A stretch of 64,000 bases of DNA from assembly GCA_022818135.1 (NCBI GenBank), contig JAFMSR010000003.1, positions 29,353,404 through 29,417,403 of the forward strand, read 5' to 3'. The stretch's first letter is position 1; every line of letters starts with the position of its first letter. Made by a program: the position numbers and the translations under genes. A model generated the notes under the pieces. It was not told where the DNA came from, ran no database searches, and was given only the letters and a program-made list of their open reading frames with translations. Positions 11,690 through 22,669 of this stretch are shown here, one piece after another. The DNA comes from Saxidomus purpurata. Lineage: Eukaryota > Mollusca > Bivalvia > Venerida > Veneridae.

Positions 11690-14165
11690 ATTTCATCAAA
11701 TCATAGAATTTAAATCTATCACATTGTATTCAAATAGTTCCTTAATTTTGTGCATTGGATTCAGCTACTTAATTTACAGACATATTCAGTCCAGTGTCAT
11801 TATTTATGGTCACTTATTAGACTGGTTCTTTATACATAAAGGTTGTTGTCAAGGTGATTCCTTATCTCCGTATCTCTTTCTTGTATGTGCCAAGATCCTA
11901 ACACTACTGTTGAAGAACAATAATAATCTGTTAATAGACTTGAATTCCTTCTTTCTCAATATGTTGATGATACAACACTTATGTAAGATGGTACAGAAAC
12001 GTCATTGTATAACACTTTCAAGGTTTTAAAATTTAATGCTTAAATATCTGGTCTTAAAATTAATGTGGACAAAACGAAGGCAGTATGGATTGGTTCTAAA
12101 AGAAATTGCAATGAGGTAATATGCCCAGAATTTGGTTTACAAGGGGAAAATGTTGTTTTTCAATTACTAGGAGTAAACTTCATGGATGAAATTACTGATA
12201 TCAACTGTAAACCTAAAATAAGAGAAATTAAGGTAGTCTTTCCAGCTGGTCAAAAAGAAGATTGACCCCAATTGGTAAAAACACAGTGATAAAAACACTA
12301 GCATTATCAAAAATCAATTACTTAATAATTGGTCTTCCTAGCCCTAAAAAAGACCTGCAGAATTTTTTTTAACTTTTCTTTGGAATGATGGCCCAAATAA
12401 AATTAAAAGGGAAGTAATAACACAAGATTTTGAAAATGGAGGACTTGGGGTACCGGTAACTGGTATAGATAATTTTTAAATAGCTTTGAAGTTGACTTGG
12501 CTAAGAAGGTTATATAGCATTATAACCTTAGCCAAGTCAACTTCAAAGCTATATAAAAATTAGAGATGCAAAATATTTTGAACTGGTGAAAAGAACAGTG
12601 TCATTTTATCACCAAATGTGGAAAATATGGAAATGAATTCTTAAAACAAAAAACAAATTTGATTCAAAATGATTTTTGGAGAGATACTTGGAAGGGCGTT
12701 ACAACCCTTACTGAAAGGAAAAAGATCTCTACATGGCATGAATTCTTATCTGAACCTGTATGGTACAATTCTAAATATAAAATTGGCGAAAAAACTTTTG
12801 CAGACCACTCCATTTTAGATAAAGGTGTATTCCTGGTTAATGACTGAAAATTAATGGAAATTTCTACTCATTTCCAGAATTTCAGGAAATACATAATGCA
12901 AGAACTAATTTTTTGCAATACAATATAACATAATGTTTGTTTTGTGAAATACTTTGATGACCTTCATATTCCTTATAAAGGATTAAATGAACCTAAACCC
13001 TTACTGTTACCCATTGAAATAATAAATTCTGGACATAAAGGATGCAGGAAAAATTTACAATAGCCTAAATAGTAAAAGTTGCCAGCTTACATCACAGCAT
13101 AAAATGGTCACAAGTTCTTAACATACCATATCATAATTGGAGAAATATATATAAATTACCATTCAAGTGTACTAAGGATACAAAACTACAGTGGTTCCAG
13201 TTCAGGATAAACCCTAGAATCTTGGGTAGAAATAGTCTCTTACAGAAAATGTGTAGGGCAAATAGTAATTTATGTACCTTCTATAATTAAGAAATAGAAT
13301 CCACTGTACATTTATTCTTAGGAAATGTGACATCATAAAATGTTCAGGTATGGATTAATAGAACATGTAATGAAAGTATTGCAGATTCTTCATGCGTCAA
13401 TATTTTGTTGGGTAATGCATCATTCCAGCAGCTTTAAGTACCATAAATATGATTGCAAAGTTGTATGTATATCATTGCAAGTTAATTTAAAATCTGCCAG
13501 TATTGAGTGTTCTGAAAAAGAAAATTTCTTTACTGCTCCATGCTGAAAAAATATATGCAATAAAGTCATTTAATATTGATAAGTTTAATAAAATGTGGAG
13601 ACCATTTTGCAGTGCTTGCCAACACAAATTTGTAAACATATTGAGTGACATTATTTTTAAGTAGATCCACTTGTTTCAAACTTATCACACCTTATTCCCC
13701 CACCATATCCATAAGTATGCTTTTCCACCTGGATTGCTTTGAGTTTTTGACATTTTGCCCTTTTTTTTTTCTATAAACATAATAACTCCAAGTCTAAGTA
13801 TTGTATATATAACCATTAGTATTGCAGTATTTTGATACATTACAGGAAGTAACTCAATCAAAATTATTGCATCAAGTTTATAACAGTTGTCTATCTTAGA
13901 TTTGTACGTTTTGGGTCTTTTATTTTGCACACCTCTTAACTATCTTATTTAACAATGTTTTGCAAATTTGTTTTAAAATTACCTTTAAAGGCAATTTACG
14001 GATGGCCGTTCCTTTTCCATAGGTGTGTATTTTAACGGATTTCCCCTACATTGTCATATGTGTTATCTTTGTTATATAGTCGGTCAATAGCTATTCATAG
14101 CTAATGTTATTTGTATTGCCATACCAACAAGAAATAAATTTTGTATTAATTGTATTGTATTGACA
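11690..14165 (+). mobile_element. L1-like LINE, second degraded copy with 3' tail
   Basis: An RT fragment GCCQGDSLSPYLFLVCAKIL lies at about 11840-11900. Then come DKTKAVWIGSKRN (about 12065) and LTERKKISTWHEFL with PVWYN (about 12700-12765). FQFRINPRILGRNSLLQKM and a broken zinc knuckle follow at about 13195-13330. A tail ATTAATTGTATTGTATTGAC ends near 14162. Pentanucleotide ATTGT-type tails and the motif order match the copy at 1-2697. Stops and frameshifts throughout make it inactive. The YADD box is lost (about 11955-11985). Confidence 0.85.
12480..12552. repeat. Inverted duplication inside the LINE
   Basis: Bases 12480-12513 and 12522-12552 form a hairpin that is perfect apart from a 3-nt bulge, with an 8-nt loop. 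The right arm copies the coding strand in reverse (left arm reads IALKLTWLRR-type LINE protein), so it is a local templated inversion rather than part of the LINE. Confidence 0.8.
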
Positions 14166-14520
14166 CTTATATCTGTCCGTCTTATTCTGAAGCAAAAGCA
14201 ATGCAACTTGGACAGTATTTTCAGTTTAGCAAACACATATCTTTTTTGTGTGTTCAGTCGACAATTAATGTGAGTGTTTTTGTTTAAAGGCGTTATTTCT
14301 AAGTTTATTTTTGTTAAAATTCAAAGTCCACCGACTTTGTTTTTTGTATGTGTGAGTTCTGTTGAGCTTTAAGCGAGTTTTTTTCTTCGATTGTTTATTC
14401 AAGGTGTAACTTTTTATGTACAGTTGAGCTTTAATTTAAGTTTTTAGCTCGACTAATATCGTCGTCTCGCACTTTAGGTGCACAAATACGTCAATACTTC
14501 CACAGGTAAGATCATCTAAC
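14166..14520. other. Noncoding stretch before the 45-bp array
   Basis: No gene was recognised. It has T-rich runs and a short TTTTTAGCTCGAC end motif at 14441-14453, the same motif that opens the 6003 element. Confidence 0.4.
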
Positions 14521-15060
14521 TACAGTAGCAGATCTTTCCGTTCCAATGCTCCAAATCTCTGGAACTACGGTAGCAGATCTTTCCGTTCCAGTGCTCCAAC
14601 TCTTTGGAACTATGGTAGCAGATCTTTCCGCTCCAATGCTCCAAATCTCTGGAACTACGGTAGCAGATCTTTCCGCTCCAATGCTCCAAATCTCTGGAAC
14701 TACGGTAGCAGATCTTTCCGTTCCAATGCTCCAAATCTCTGGAACTACGGTAGCAGATCTTTCCGCTCCAATGCTCCAACTCTCTGGAACTACGGTAGCA
14801 GATCTTTCCGTTCCAATGCTCCAAATCTCAGGAACTACGGTAGCAGATCTTTCCGTTCCAATGCTCCAAATCTCTGGAACTAAGGTAGCAGATCTTTCCG
14901 CTCCAATGCTCCAACTCTTTGGAACTACGGTAGCAGATCTTTCCGCTCCAATGCTCCAACTCTTTGGAACTACGGTAGCAGATCTTTCTACTCCAATGCT
15001 CCAACTCTTTGGAACTACGGTAGCAGATCTTTCCGCTCCAATGCTCCAACGCTTTGGAAC
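14521..15060 (+). repeat. 12 x 45-bp array derived from LINE C-terminal coding motif
   Basis: There are exactly twelve contiguous 45-bp units. In the frame starting at 14521 each unit encodes the 15-residue YGSRSFRSNAPNLWN. This is the YG-RSF---AP-LWN motif found near the C terminus of CR1/L2/Jockey-type LINE reverse-transcriptase proteins. The array runs straight into SIPETF at 15061-15078, matching the family continuation LWNSLPxxIR, and then hits TAG. Unit 9 carries a TAA (14882-14884 area) and unit 7 has Arg for Trp. All units share a 3n length, so several other frames on both strands are also open (for example a 265-residue plus-strand frame at 14546-15343). Those are judged by-products. 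Confidence 0.85.
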
Positions 15061-15078
15061 TCTATTCCTGAAACATTT

Positions 15079-15540
15079 TAGAGATGAAGCTAATTTCCCT
15101 CATTTCTGCAAAGGACGTAGAGGTCTGTTATTTTTGTTCTTTTTTATGTTGCTTTCAAAACTTGAAAGTAAGCATGCAACCTTGGAAAAAGGCCCATTAG
15201 AAACCATATTTAAAATGTATTTAGCAAGCTTGCTAGTAAGATGCAGCTTTAGAAGAAGCACAAAAAGGGGCATACCTCTGTTAAATATGACCTTGACCTA
15301 CCTAATTTGGGGCATCACGATCCTTTGCAATTTGAAAGTTTGATGAAGAAATCTAAACAGTTCATACTAATTTATTTATTCTCGATTGCGAAACCTACGT
15401 AGATTTAACAGGGGTTATTGCATCGATGCTCTTCTTTGGGAAACCCACTCTTAAAATTAGATAAATAAGGAAAAGGGCAGGTGGTGCGTTTAGTACAGTT
15501 TTGATGCTGCGTCATAGCTTTAATGCATGGTACCCATTTT
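15079..15540. other. Noncoding stretch after the array
   Basis: It includes decayed LINE 3' sequence and a CAAGCTTGCTAGTAAGATGC segment. No supported gene. Confidence 0.35.
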
Positions 15541-15567
15541 AAACTTAAGAATTTTTTTTATAAAAAA

Positions 15568-15622
<55 letters not shown>

Positions 15623-15684
15623 TTTTTAAAATATTTTTCTTCCCTTTTTTTTTATTTATAATTAAAAAAAAAAATTTTATAAAA

Positions 15685-15716
<32 letters not shown>

Positions 15717-15772
15717 GGTTGGTTATTTTTTTTTTTTTTTTTTTTATTTTTTTAAATTTTTTATTTTCTACC
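15541..15772. repeat. Poly-T/AT low-complexity tract
   Basis: There are long T runs broken by single A's and a few A runs, including about 50 T's at 15571-15620. The reading frame it opens is simple sequence. It may be partly a sequencing or consensus artefact, like 38400-39490. Confidence 0.85.
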
Positions 15773-16130
15773 AATGCCATCATATATGTTAAATCAATTT
15801 TAATATTACATCCTTCATGGTTTCTAGTCTATAGAAAATATTATTTAGCTTTGCTAGAAAATACATGATAGAATACTAAGAATATGTTCTAGTAAAGTCT
15901 GGAAAAGTTTCCAGGCTACCACAGAATATTCTAGGGCAGGTTGTGGGCTTGAATATAATGTTTTAACCTGCAAAACTTATCTTCAATTTGTGTTTTCTCT
16001 TGTTTTCTTTTAAATCTTCAAATTCTGAATTTTTAGAATTTACAGACATGAAATTCTGTTCAATAACATTTAACATATCTGTTATAGATCTATCTGTGTA
16101 TCACACACATTTGTGTATCATACACTAGTC

Positions 16131-16440
16131 AGTGTATCTGGTTATACACAAATTGGGGTGTTTATAAAAGAATTAAGCTGATTCTCACTAAGGCGGGAAA
16201 GTGTGTGTTATACATTACACACATAAATGTAAGCATGATACTGGTTGTGATTTAAACACCATATTTGTGTAGTAGTGTTGCATTTTTGTCTTTTATATAA
16301 AAGTCACATAGTCGTGTTCTACAAACTTGTTATTTCATCTCTGTAGAGTCAGTGTAAAGAAATGAAATAGTGAACGAAACAATACGATGAGAAATTACAC
16401 ATTTGATCAGTATCCCGATTTGTGTATTACCAGATACACT
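16131..16440. mobile_element. 310-bp TIR element (MITE-like)
   Basis: The left end 16131-16159 (AGTGTATCTGGTTATACACA...) and right end 16412-16440 are reverse complements over 29 bp with 3 mismatches. Another end-like block (TTTGTGTATCATACACT) lies just outside at 16111-16127, suggesting two adjacent or nested copies. No clear target duplication and no coding. Confidence 0.6.
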
Positions 16441-17050
16441 TTACTTGGAATTGCAAAAGGGACTAGTTTAAAAAATATTTCCATGGATAATTCGTCCAAA
16501 TATTTCTTGATTTTCCCAGGTATCGCAGTATGTACAACTTTGAAAGACACAAAAGTTTAGCAATAAACTACAAAACTACAAACAAAATCTTTATGGAATG
16601 TTTTATGGATATATAATTTGGAAAAATTCCAACATAGGCTGGAATACACATGGTCTTAAATATTTTCTATAGGAAACAAAATTAATGGTTAGTTTTTACA
16701 ACAAACAAGAATGATGATCAAAATGAATAAGATCCCTTTAGAAATTGTGAAGATAATATACGGTAGGAGACAACTTTCTGACTCTACCGGAGGTAGCAAG
16801 CACACGCAAGAAGTGCACAATGTCAAATTCGAATTATTGTTTCTGTACTATTCCATGATTCTTTGTTATATATATTATTTGCAAGATAAATATTTCATTT
16901 TTGGGTCAAACACACCCTACATCTGATTGGTCGCCGTGATTGACTTACTCTTTGGCAACCAATCAAATTCAATCTTTGGCAAAAACTGGCTGGAAATTGC
17001 AGTCAGGTAAATCTCTCCTATTTTGGACACAGAAAAACATTTTTATAGGT
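16441..17050. other. Noncoding stretch
   Basis: AT-rich with no recognised gene. Two short plus-strand open stretches near 16711-17131 lack any family signature and run into repeat sequence. Confidence 0.35.
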
Positions 17051-17059
17051 ATAGGCAAG

Positions 17060-17160
17060 GTGGGAGACATGCCGAGGTCTCATCCACAAATACAAGCTTA
17101 TATAGTTGCTCTTATGGACGGTCCATTATAAAATTTGCTTAAAATCAAATCAAATCAAAC
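17060..17160 (+). repeat. Dispersed retroelement 3' end with AAATC-type tail
   Basis: GGGAGACATGCCGAGGTC, TCATCCACAAAT, TTGCTCTTATGGA and ATAAAATTTGCTT end in a (CAAAT)n tail. The same block recurs at 43217-43313, and its last part near 59703-59735. The shared 3' end with a variable simple tail suggests a SINE or LINE terminus. Confidence 0.65.
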
Positions 17161-17355
17161 ATTTCATTTTTCAGGATTTAATGGGACCCATAACTTGTGC
17201 TCTTACTGGGAACAATCGCATAACAAGAATTACCTTTAAAAAGATAGCGCAAATTTTAGTAAATATGTAGGTCTGTGGATAAGTAAATAAATTTGTAAAT
17301 ATCATATTACAAATCAAATGAAATGACCATAAAAGACAGAAAAACAAATACTGCC

Positions 17356-17496
17356 GACCGAAAACAACTTCTTTTTCTATATATAATATTATATTGCTAG
17401 TACTGATTGATTATTCACTTTTTACACATTCCTTCATTTATTCAAAACATAAATTATTAATTATACCTGTAAATTCTATAAAAGTTGTTTTCGGTC
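17356..17496. repeat. Short TIR element, 15-bp arms
   Basis: GACCGAAAACAACTT at 17356-17370 and its exact complement at 17482-17496 bound 141 bp of AT-rich DNA. Two more GTTGTTTTCGGTC/TTTCGGTC blocks follow at about 17508-17545, so the motif is locally repeated. Confidence 0.5.
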
Positions 17497-17699
17497 TGCA
17501 TAAACTGTTTCGGTCCCTTTTCAGTTTTTTGGTTGTTTTCGGTCATTCTATGCACCCGGTTTTATCCAAGCAGAAGGTTCCTTACAGCATAAATTTCTCT
17601 TTTAAATAAATGTTATACATTCTACTCGTCATATCATTGGCGGTTGAAGAGTTTTAAACTGCCGGTCAAAAGCAAGTTTAATACGGCTGCGCCGAAAAA

Positions 17700-18055
17700 A
17701 CATTCACATAACCTCAAATACTTCATATATAGTTATTTAATTACTGGCTCGTTGATTCTATCGGTGACGTAACACTACTACTCCGTGGAATCCGCGATTT
17801 GCTCGCTACAATTTGCGTTTACTTTATCAATTTCACACATAGTTACTATCACCTTGTTGTCAAAACATTCGTCTCAAGTTTTACTAGAATTCTTCGATAC
17901 ATTAAAATATAGGTTTGCCGCGAAATGTTAAGTTTATTAAAAAAATTAAAATATGTACGGTATATTGACTCTTCGAGGAAATTAGATGTAAACAAGACAT
18001 GATGGTGACATTTTGAGGGAGCACCGAAACATCCTTTGTATGAATTTTAGATATT
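17700..18055. other. Noncoding stretch
   Basis: No gene or repeat structure was recognised. Confidence 0.35.
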
Positions 18056-18059
18056 CAAA

Positions 18060-18812
18060 AAAAAGATCTATTTTTAGTAAAAGTGGCCTCCCCCCACGGA
18101 CAAATGTTTTTGCTTAGAACAATAATATAAGAGTTAAAAAAATCATTTTTTGTAACAATTGCCTTGACCTTGATCCCAGTAGCTCCAAATGCAATGTGAA
18201 GCTTCCTCTTTACGCAAGCTACCTACGCACCAAGTTTCATTGCAACGGGTCAATCCTAACTAGAATTATTGAGCAGAAACCATTTTTCTATTTTTAGTAT
18301 CAGTGACATTGATATTGACGATATTGACCCAAATGCAATCAAAAGCTTTCACTCCACGCAAGCTTCCTACACATCATGATATAAGACAACCATTTTAAGT
18401 TTAAAATCTCTGTCTTAAATGGTTACTAAGAAAGAGTGGATTTTAACAAAAAACTTAACCGAGATTCTGACTTAAAAGGGGGCATAACTTTGACAAATTG
18501 CAGTCAAGGTTTATGCAATTTGCTCCTCTTGTTGCTACTATGATATCAGACAACTAGATGAATCTTTAATGCTCTACCTTGAATGGTTACTGAGAAAAGT
18601 TCACTTTATCAGAAAACTTAACCGAAAGTCTGACTTATAAGGAGCATAACTTTGACAAATGTAGTCAAGAGTTATGGAACTTACCCCTCCTTGTTGCTGC
18701 TATGATGTCAGACAAGTACATGAAGTTTCCAAGCTCTACCTTGAATGGTTAGAAGAAGTGGACTTTATAAAAAACTTAACCAAATATACGACGACGCAGG
18801 ACGACGACTAGG
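18060..18812. repeat. Tandem repeat element, about 160-bp unit
   Basis: GAGCATAACTTTGACAAAT, CAGTCAAG.GTTATG, TGCTACTATGAT.TCAGACAA and CTACCTTGAATGGTTA recur at about 18480-18600 and 18640-18760, with a more diverged unit before. It ends in an ACGACGCAGGACGACGAC terminus. Confidence 0.72.
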
Positions 18813-19039
18813 TGGTAATTCTGAACAACTTACATTTTCGAGGTTTCAGTATACATTAAAATGATATGTTTCCACATAGACCGTTTAAATTACAAATTTC
18901 CATACAACATAGAAAGAAATTTTCAGTGTTTCCATAGTAGCCGTCTAATAGCAGATTTAATAATCAGTAATGGGTAAAGTTTCATGTAACTCTACCATGC
19001 TTCTAATAATTACCTGATGTCACATTATGCCACCTCTCC

Positions 19040-19380
19040 TGGACCAAGTACACTGAAAACGCGAAAGCAAAAGCATCAAAGCACTATAGGCTTTTTCGTC
19101 GAAACTTCAACAAGCTACTAAAGATGCTAGACAAACAACCTTTTCTGCCTTCAGCACTCCAACACTAGAGTACGCATCCTCATTCTCGGATCCTTATCTC
19201 CGGTCTGACATTGATAAGCTGGAAAACGTTCAGATTTTTTGCTGAACAACTACAGAGACAGAACACCTGGCTGTGTTATCGTTATGTTTCATGACCTAGG
19301 AGGAAACCACCTGCTTACCGAAGAAAGAGCAGCACTTAATCACACTCTACAAAATGCAGCACCATCTAGTTGAGGTCAAT
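19040..19380 (+). mobile_element. CR1/Jockey-type LINE fragment (RT C-terminal part)
   Basis: Across two frames it reads FRRNFNKLL, ARQTTFSAFSTPTLEYASS, SDPYLRSDIDKLENVQ, then NNYRDRTPGCV, LLTEERAAL. This matches the segment after the RT domain (LVRPxLEYAxxxWDP...DIxKxExVQ...LxxRR) in CR1/L2/Jockey LINEs. It is frameshifted and truncated at both ends. Confidence 0.78.
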
Positions 19381-20518
19381 CCGCCTCAAATGACAGAATA
19401 ATAAGAAGCAATATGGAAAAGTAGTAAATGTATAATAAAAAAAATATACTTAAATACAAAATACACAGTGAAAGAAATTGAACGAACAGAGGGATTGTAA
19501 GAGATATAGAAAGACGGAAGTATGAAAACGTGAAAACGTGAATGGCAGGGTATGTTTGAATAATGAATAGAGCCCGGCAAGCATAACGTTGACAATCGGC
19601 TGCCAAGCAAACTGTTTCTTTTCACATATAGCCACCTTCTTGACATATGGGTACATTTTTAGTAACACAGACTTAAGTAACATTTTGTCTTTTATCAAAT
19701 AGATTGTTTAGAAAAAGAAACAGGGTCTGTTCTATAGATATGTGTTTATCATTTCTCTTTTAGTACTATTATTTGAGTGCACAAGCTGGTAGCACGATTA
19801 AGTAACAGCGTGATGGTCTTCCTCTATTCCAGTAACACCATTTTCAGAACTATTTGATAACTCATTCTACGGCGTTTTATTCTACCAGAAACGAGTATGA
19901 TCATGACAGTCTTCTTCTAATTCCAAAAATAGGTCAGTAGTCTCGCACACATTGGTTAAAACCTCGTTAAATGAGATAGCCGCCCATCAAACCACGTAGA
20001 CTCATGTATAAACATTTATCATCTGCACTGATAATTTTATGCTAAAATCGTACGGTTGTTAAAGTGCATTGCATTTTTTTTTAATTTACATTGTATTTAG
20101 GTGTCGCGTTGAATGGTACATGAGTCTTCATCTTTGTCAGTTCAGGTCTGGGGACGAGATAATTAAGTTGTGGCCATGATATGTTACTTCGTGTCGTGGG
20201 AACTACATAATGAAGACGTGGTCACGAGATATTATGTCGTGGGAACGAGATAAATAAAATCATGGATATGTCGCATCTATGCCAACGTAGATACCGGGCA
20301 CAAATGTAATAATCTTGAAGAGCATCATTGAGACATGTTTTATCAAAAGTAGTTAATACGAAACTGTTCTATATGTTATACTTCCAATTATAGATATACA
20401 ACTGTAAACAGTTTCTATTTCCTTAATATAATGAAGACGACGCATGGAAATTTAGTACGTGTAAAGGTCTGGAAGCAGAAACAATAGAAGTGCATATCAG
20501 TTCCGTGTGAAGAAAGTG
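19381..20518. other. Intergenic region upstream of the B-box gene
   Basis: No coding. Direct repeats built on GTCGTGGGAAC and ACGAGATAA occur at about 20150-20255. The immediate upstream region is AT-rich and could hold the promoter or a 5' untranslated exon. An in-frame TAA at 20462-20464 closes the downstream gene's frame. Confidence 0.45.
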
Positions 20519-22669
20519 ATGGCCCAAGCTAATCAGAATTTCAGTGATGATGTTCAGCAACGGGATTTAAGAGACTTGAATTTCATGTATATAAATATCA
20601 AGAGTTCTGATAAATCGGACGAAATATTTAAACAAAATGTAGAACGTATTTGTAGCGAACATGAAACATATGATGAAGATGGTGCATCGAAATATTCGAA
20701 GAATTCAACTGATGAACTAAAAGACACGGTCATTAGCAGTAAAATTGATGAGGGTGACGCTGCAAAATGTTGTGCTGATTTCCCTAACGAACGCAAAAGT
20801 AAATTGTTTGGTGAAACAAAGCTAGTATACTGTTCCGAAGAGAATATTCTCAAGAAAGACGGTTCTAATGATCTTAACAATACAGAGACTTCGAAGAAAT
20901 CAGATGTCACAGACTCTGTTCTCATTAAGACTGAAAATAAAAAAATAAATTGTACTGAAGATGTGTGTAGTTGCAGTTCTGTCGCACACGATGAAGGTTC
21001 TGATGAACTTAATCACGATACGCGCACGTCGGTTGTACATGGATCAGACGCTGACTTGCTTGATTTGATCGATAGTACATATAATATGACTGCGGGAAGC
21101 ACTGTAAATACTCCTAACAGCCAACATCATCATGGTTATTGCCCGCGAGATACCGTTTTTGCAAGTTCAGAAAATAAGATACCTGACCGACATGCATCAT
21201 TTATGCGAAGCTCTGAAGACGACAATACGGAATATTGCCCTAAGCATAAAAACTCGGCTATCAACTACTTCTGCAAGTCGTGTGACACGGTTGGTTGTAA
21301 AATGTGTATGTCATTAGAGCACGGCAATTGTGTTGACGTCAAAAGTATGCGGGAAATTGTCACCAGCGGTGTGGATCGAGTGAAATACAAAACATTAATT
21401 GGAACGCTCACAAGAACTGAATATGAGTTAGAGAAAAGGAAAGATGGGTACCATTCAAATTGCAGAAGGAAAGACTTTCTGTACGAAAAAGCAATGACCT
21501 TTATCAGAAAAGAAAGGGAAAAAGTCACCAGACTTTTTGACGATGTGGAAAGAGTTGCCCTTGACTCAGTAATGGCTTATGATAAGGAGAATGAAAAAAA
21601 GCTAGAATCTGCGATCACACGCAATGAAACCATGCGCGATACGCTCATCAAATTAAAATCAGAACTTCAGGAGAGGGCGAGGACTGGACAAAACTATAAA
21701 TTGTTTGTAACAATGCGAGACACTGAAAGAGAGCTCATGACATTTCAGGACGAATTTAAACGCATAGATAAAGACAACAGTATAGCTTACTACGAATTTG
21801 CAGCTTCTAATGAGGTGTCATCTGCTTTGAAATCTATAAAATCGCTTGGGACATTGGTATTTCTGAGCATTACAGCTACTTTTGTAGCTGATGTGAATGT
21901 CCAGAAAAGTAAGGCCATGCCTTATGCAATTAGAGATATGTGTATATTGTCTGGAAATAGACTGGTCATTGCAGACACAACAAATAGGGTATTGAAAGTT
22001 TTAGCAGCAAATAGAAATAAAACACTTTCGGTTGTAGCCATGACATCAGAACCGTGGGGCGTGACAAAGACTGACAACAGCAGTATCGTTGCCACATTGC
22101 CGCGTGAGAAAACAGTTCACTTTCTGTCTGTGACCAAGTCTAGTAATTTGACCAAAAGTGACAAGGTCCTAGTCCATCATCAGTACAGTGGAATAGCTCA
22201 TTCAAGAGGGAATTTGATTGTTTCATGCCTATTGGAGAACGCAGTCCACATTCTAAATATGAATGGAACGCTTCTCAAAATATTTTGCACTGATTTTGCA
22301 GGGCATCGGAAGTACACGCTGGCAAGCTTCCATTCCCTCAGTCCAGTTTTGAGCTCAGATGAAGAAACAATCTACGTCCTGGACAATTTAACAAAAGTGA
22401 CCAGTTTGTCCCTTGACGGTGAGCTGAAAGCCGTCTTCAATGACGCAGACCTGGTGAAACCTCGTGGAATTACTGTAGACCAGAACGGAAATATCTATGT
22501 GTGCGGATTACAGTCTAACAATGTTCATGTTCTAACCAAAGATTTGGTCAATATTAAAGTATTGTTGAACAATGACGATGGTATTGACGGGCCAGAAAGT
22601 CTTGCATTTTGTGACAATACACTCTATGTGGGAATGAAAAATAAAATCAAAGTATTTAAAATTAGATGA
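20519..22669 (+). CDS. B-box / coiled-coil / NHL-type beta-propeller protein (TRIM-like), single exon
   Basis: The product is 716 aa from ATG at 20519 (GTGATGG context, G at -3 and +4). The frame is open back to a TAA at 20462, but the next upstream candidate codon, at 20507, is GTG. Residues 1-235 are acidic, Ser/Thr/Asn-rich and probably disordered, with no RING finger. Residues 240-271 form a B-box2: C240, H243, C252, C255, C260, C263, H268, C271. Residues about 285-420 are Lys/Glu-rich and predicted coiled coil. From about 465 to the end there are repeating blade-like motifs such as DMCILSGNRLVIADTTNRVL, VKPRGITVDQNGNIYVCG and PESLAFCDNTLYVGMKNKIK, the pattern of NHL/SMP-30-like propellers. 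This B-box/CC/propeller design is greatly expanded in bivalves and often intronless. Family members bind RNA or proteins. Without a RING, E3 activity is doubtful; a scaffold or sensor role is inference. It shares strand and neighbourhood with the Mab-21-like gene. Confidence 0.93.
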   Translation: MAQANQNFSDDVQQRDLRDLNFMYINIKSSDKSDEIFKQNVERICSEHETYDEDGASKYSKNSTDELKDTVISSKIDEGDAAKCCADFPNERKSKLFGETKLVYCSEENILKKDGSNDLNNTETSKKSDVTDSVLIKTENKKINCTEDVCSCSSVAHDEGSDELNHDTRTSVVHGSDADLLDLIDSTYNMTAGSTVNTPNSQHHHGYCPRDTVFASSENKIPDRHASFMRSSEDDNTEYCPKHKNSAINYFCKSCDTVGCKMCMSLEHGNCVDVKSMREIVTSGVDRVKYKTLIGTLTRTEYELEKRKDGYHSNCRRKDFLYEKAMTFIRKEREKVTRLFDDVERVALDSVMAYDKENEKKLESAITRNETMRDTLIKLKSELQERARTGQNYKLFVTMRDTERELMTFQDEFKRIDKDNSIAYYEFAASNEVSSALKSIKSLGTLVFLSITATFVADVNVQKSKAMPYAIRDMCILSGNRLVIADTTNRVLKVLAANRNKTLSVVAMTSEPWGVTKTDNSSIVATLPREKTVHFLSVTKSSNLTKSDKVLVHHQYSGIAHSRGNLIVSCLLENAVHILNMNGTLLKIFCTDFAGHRKYTLASFHSLSPVLSSDEETIYVLDNLTKVTSLSLDGELKAVFNDADLVKPRGITVDQNGNIYVCGLQSNNVHVLTKDLVNIKVLLNNDDGIDGPESLAFCDNTLYVGMKNKIKVFKIR

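Noticed and set aside
14546..15343. 265-residue plus-strand frame and two minus-strand frames over the 45-bp array
   Set aside because: The unit is 3 x 15 nt, so any frame without a stop in one unit stays open. The biologically meaningful register is the LINE-derived YGSRSFRSNAPNLWN.
15523..15792. 89-residue Phe-rich frame
   Set aside because: T-run translation, no protein features.
20554..20925. 123-residue minus-strand frame
   Set aside because: Antisense to the strongly supported B-box gene; no family signature.
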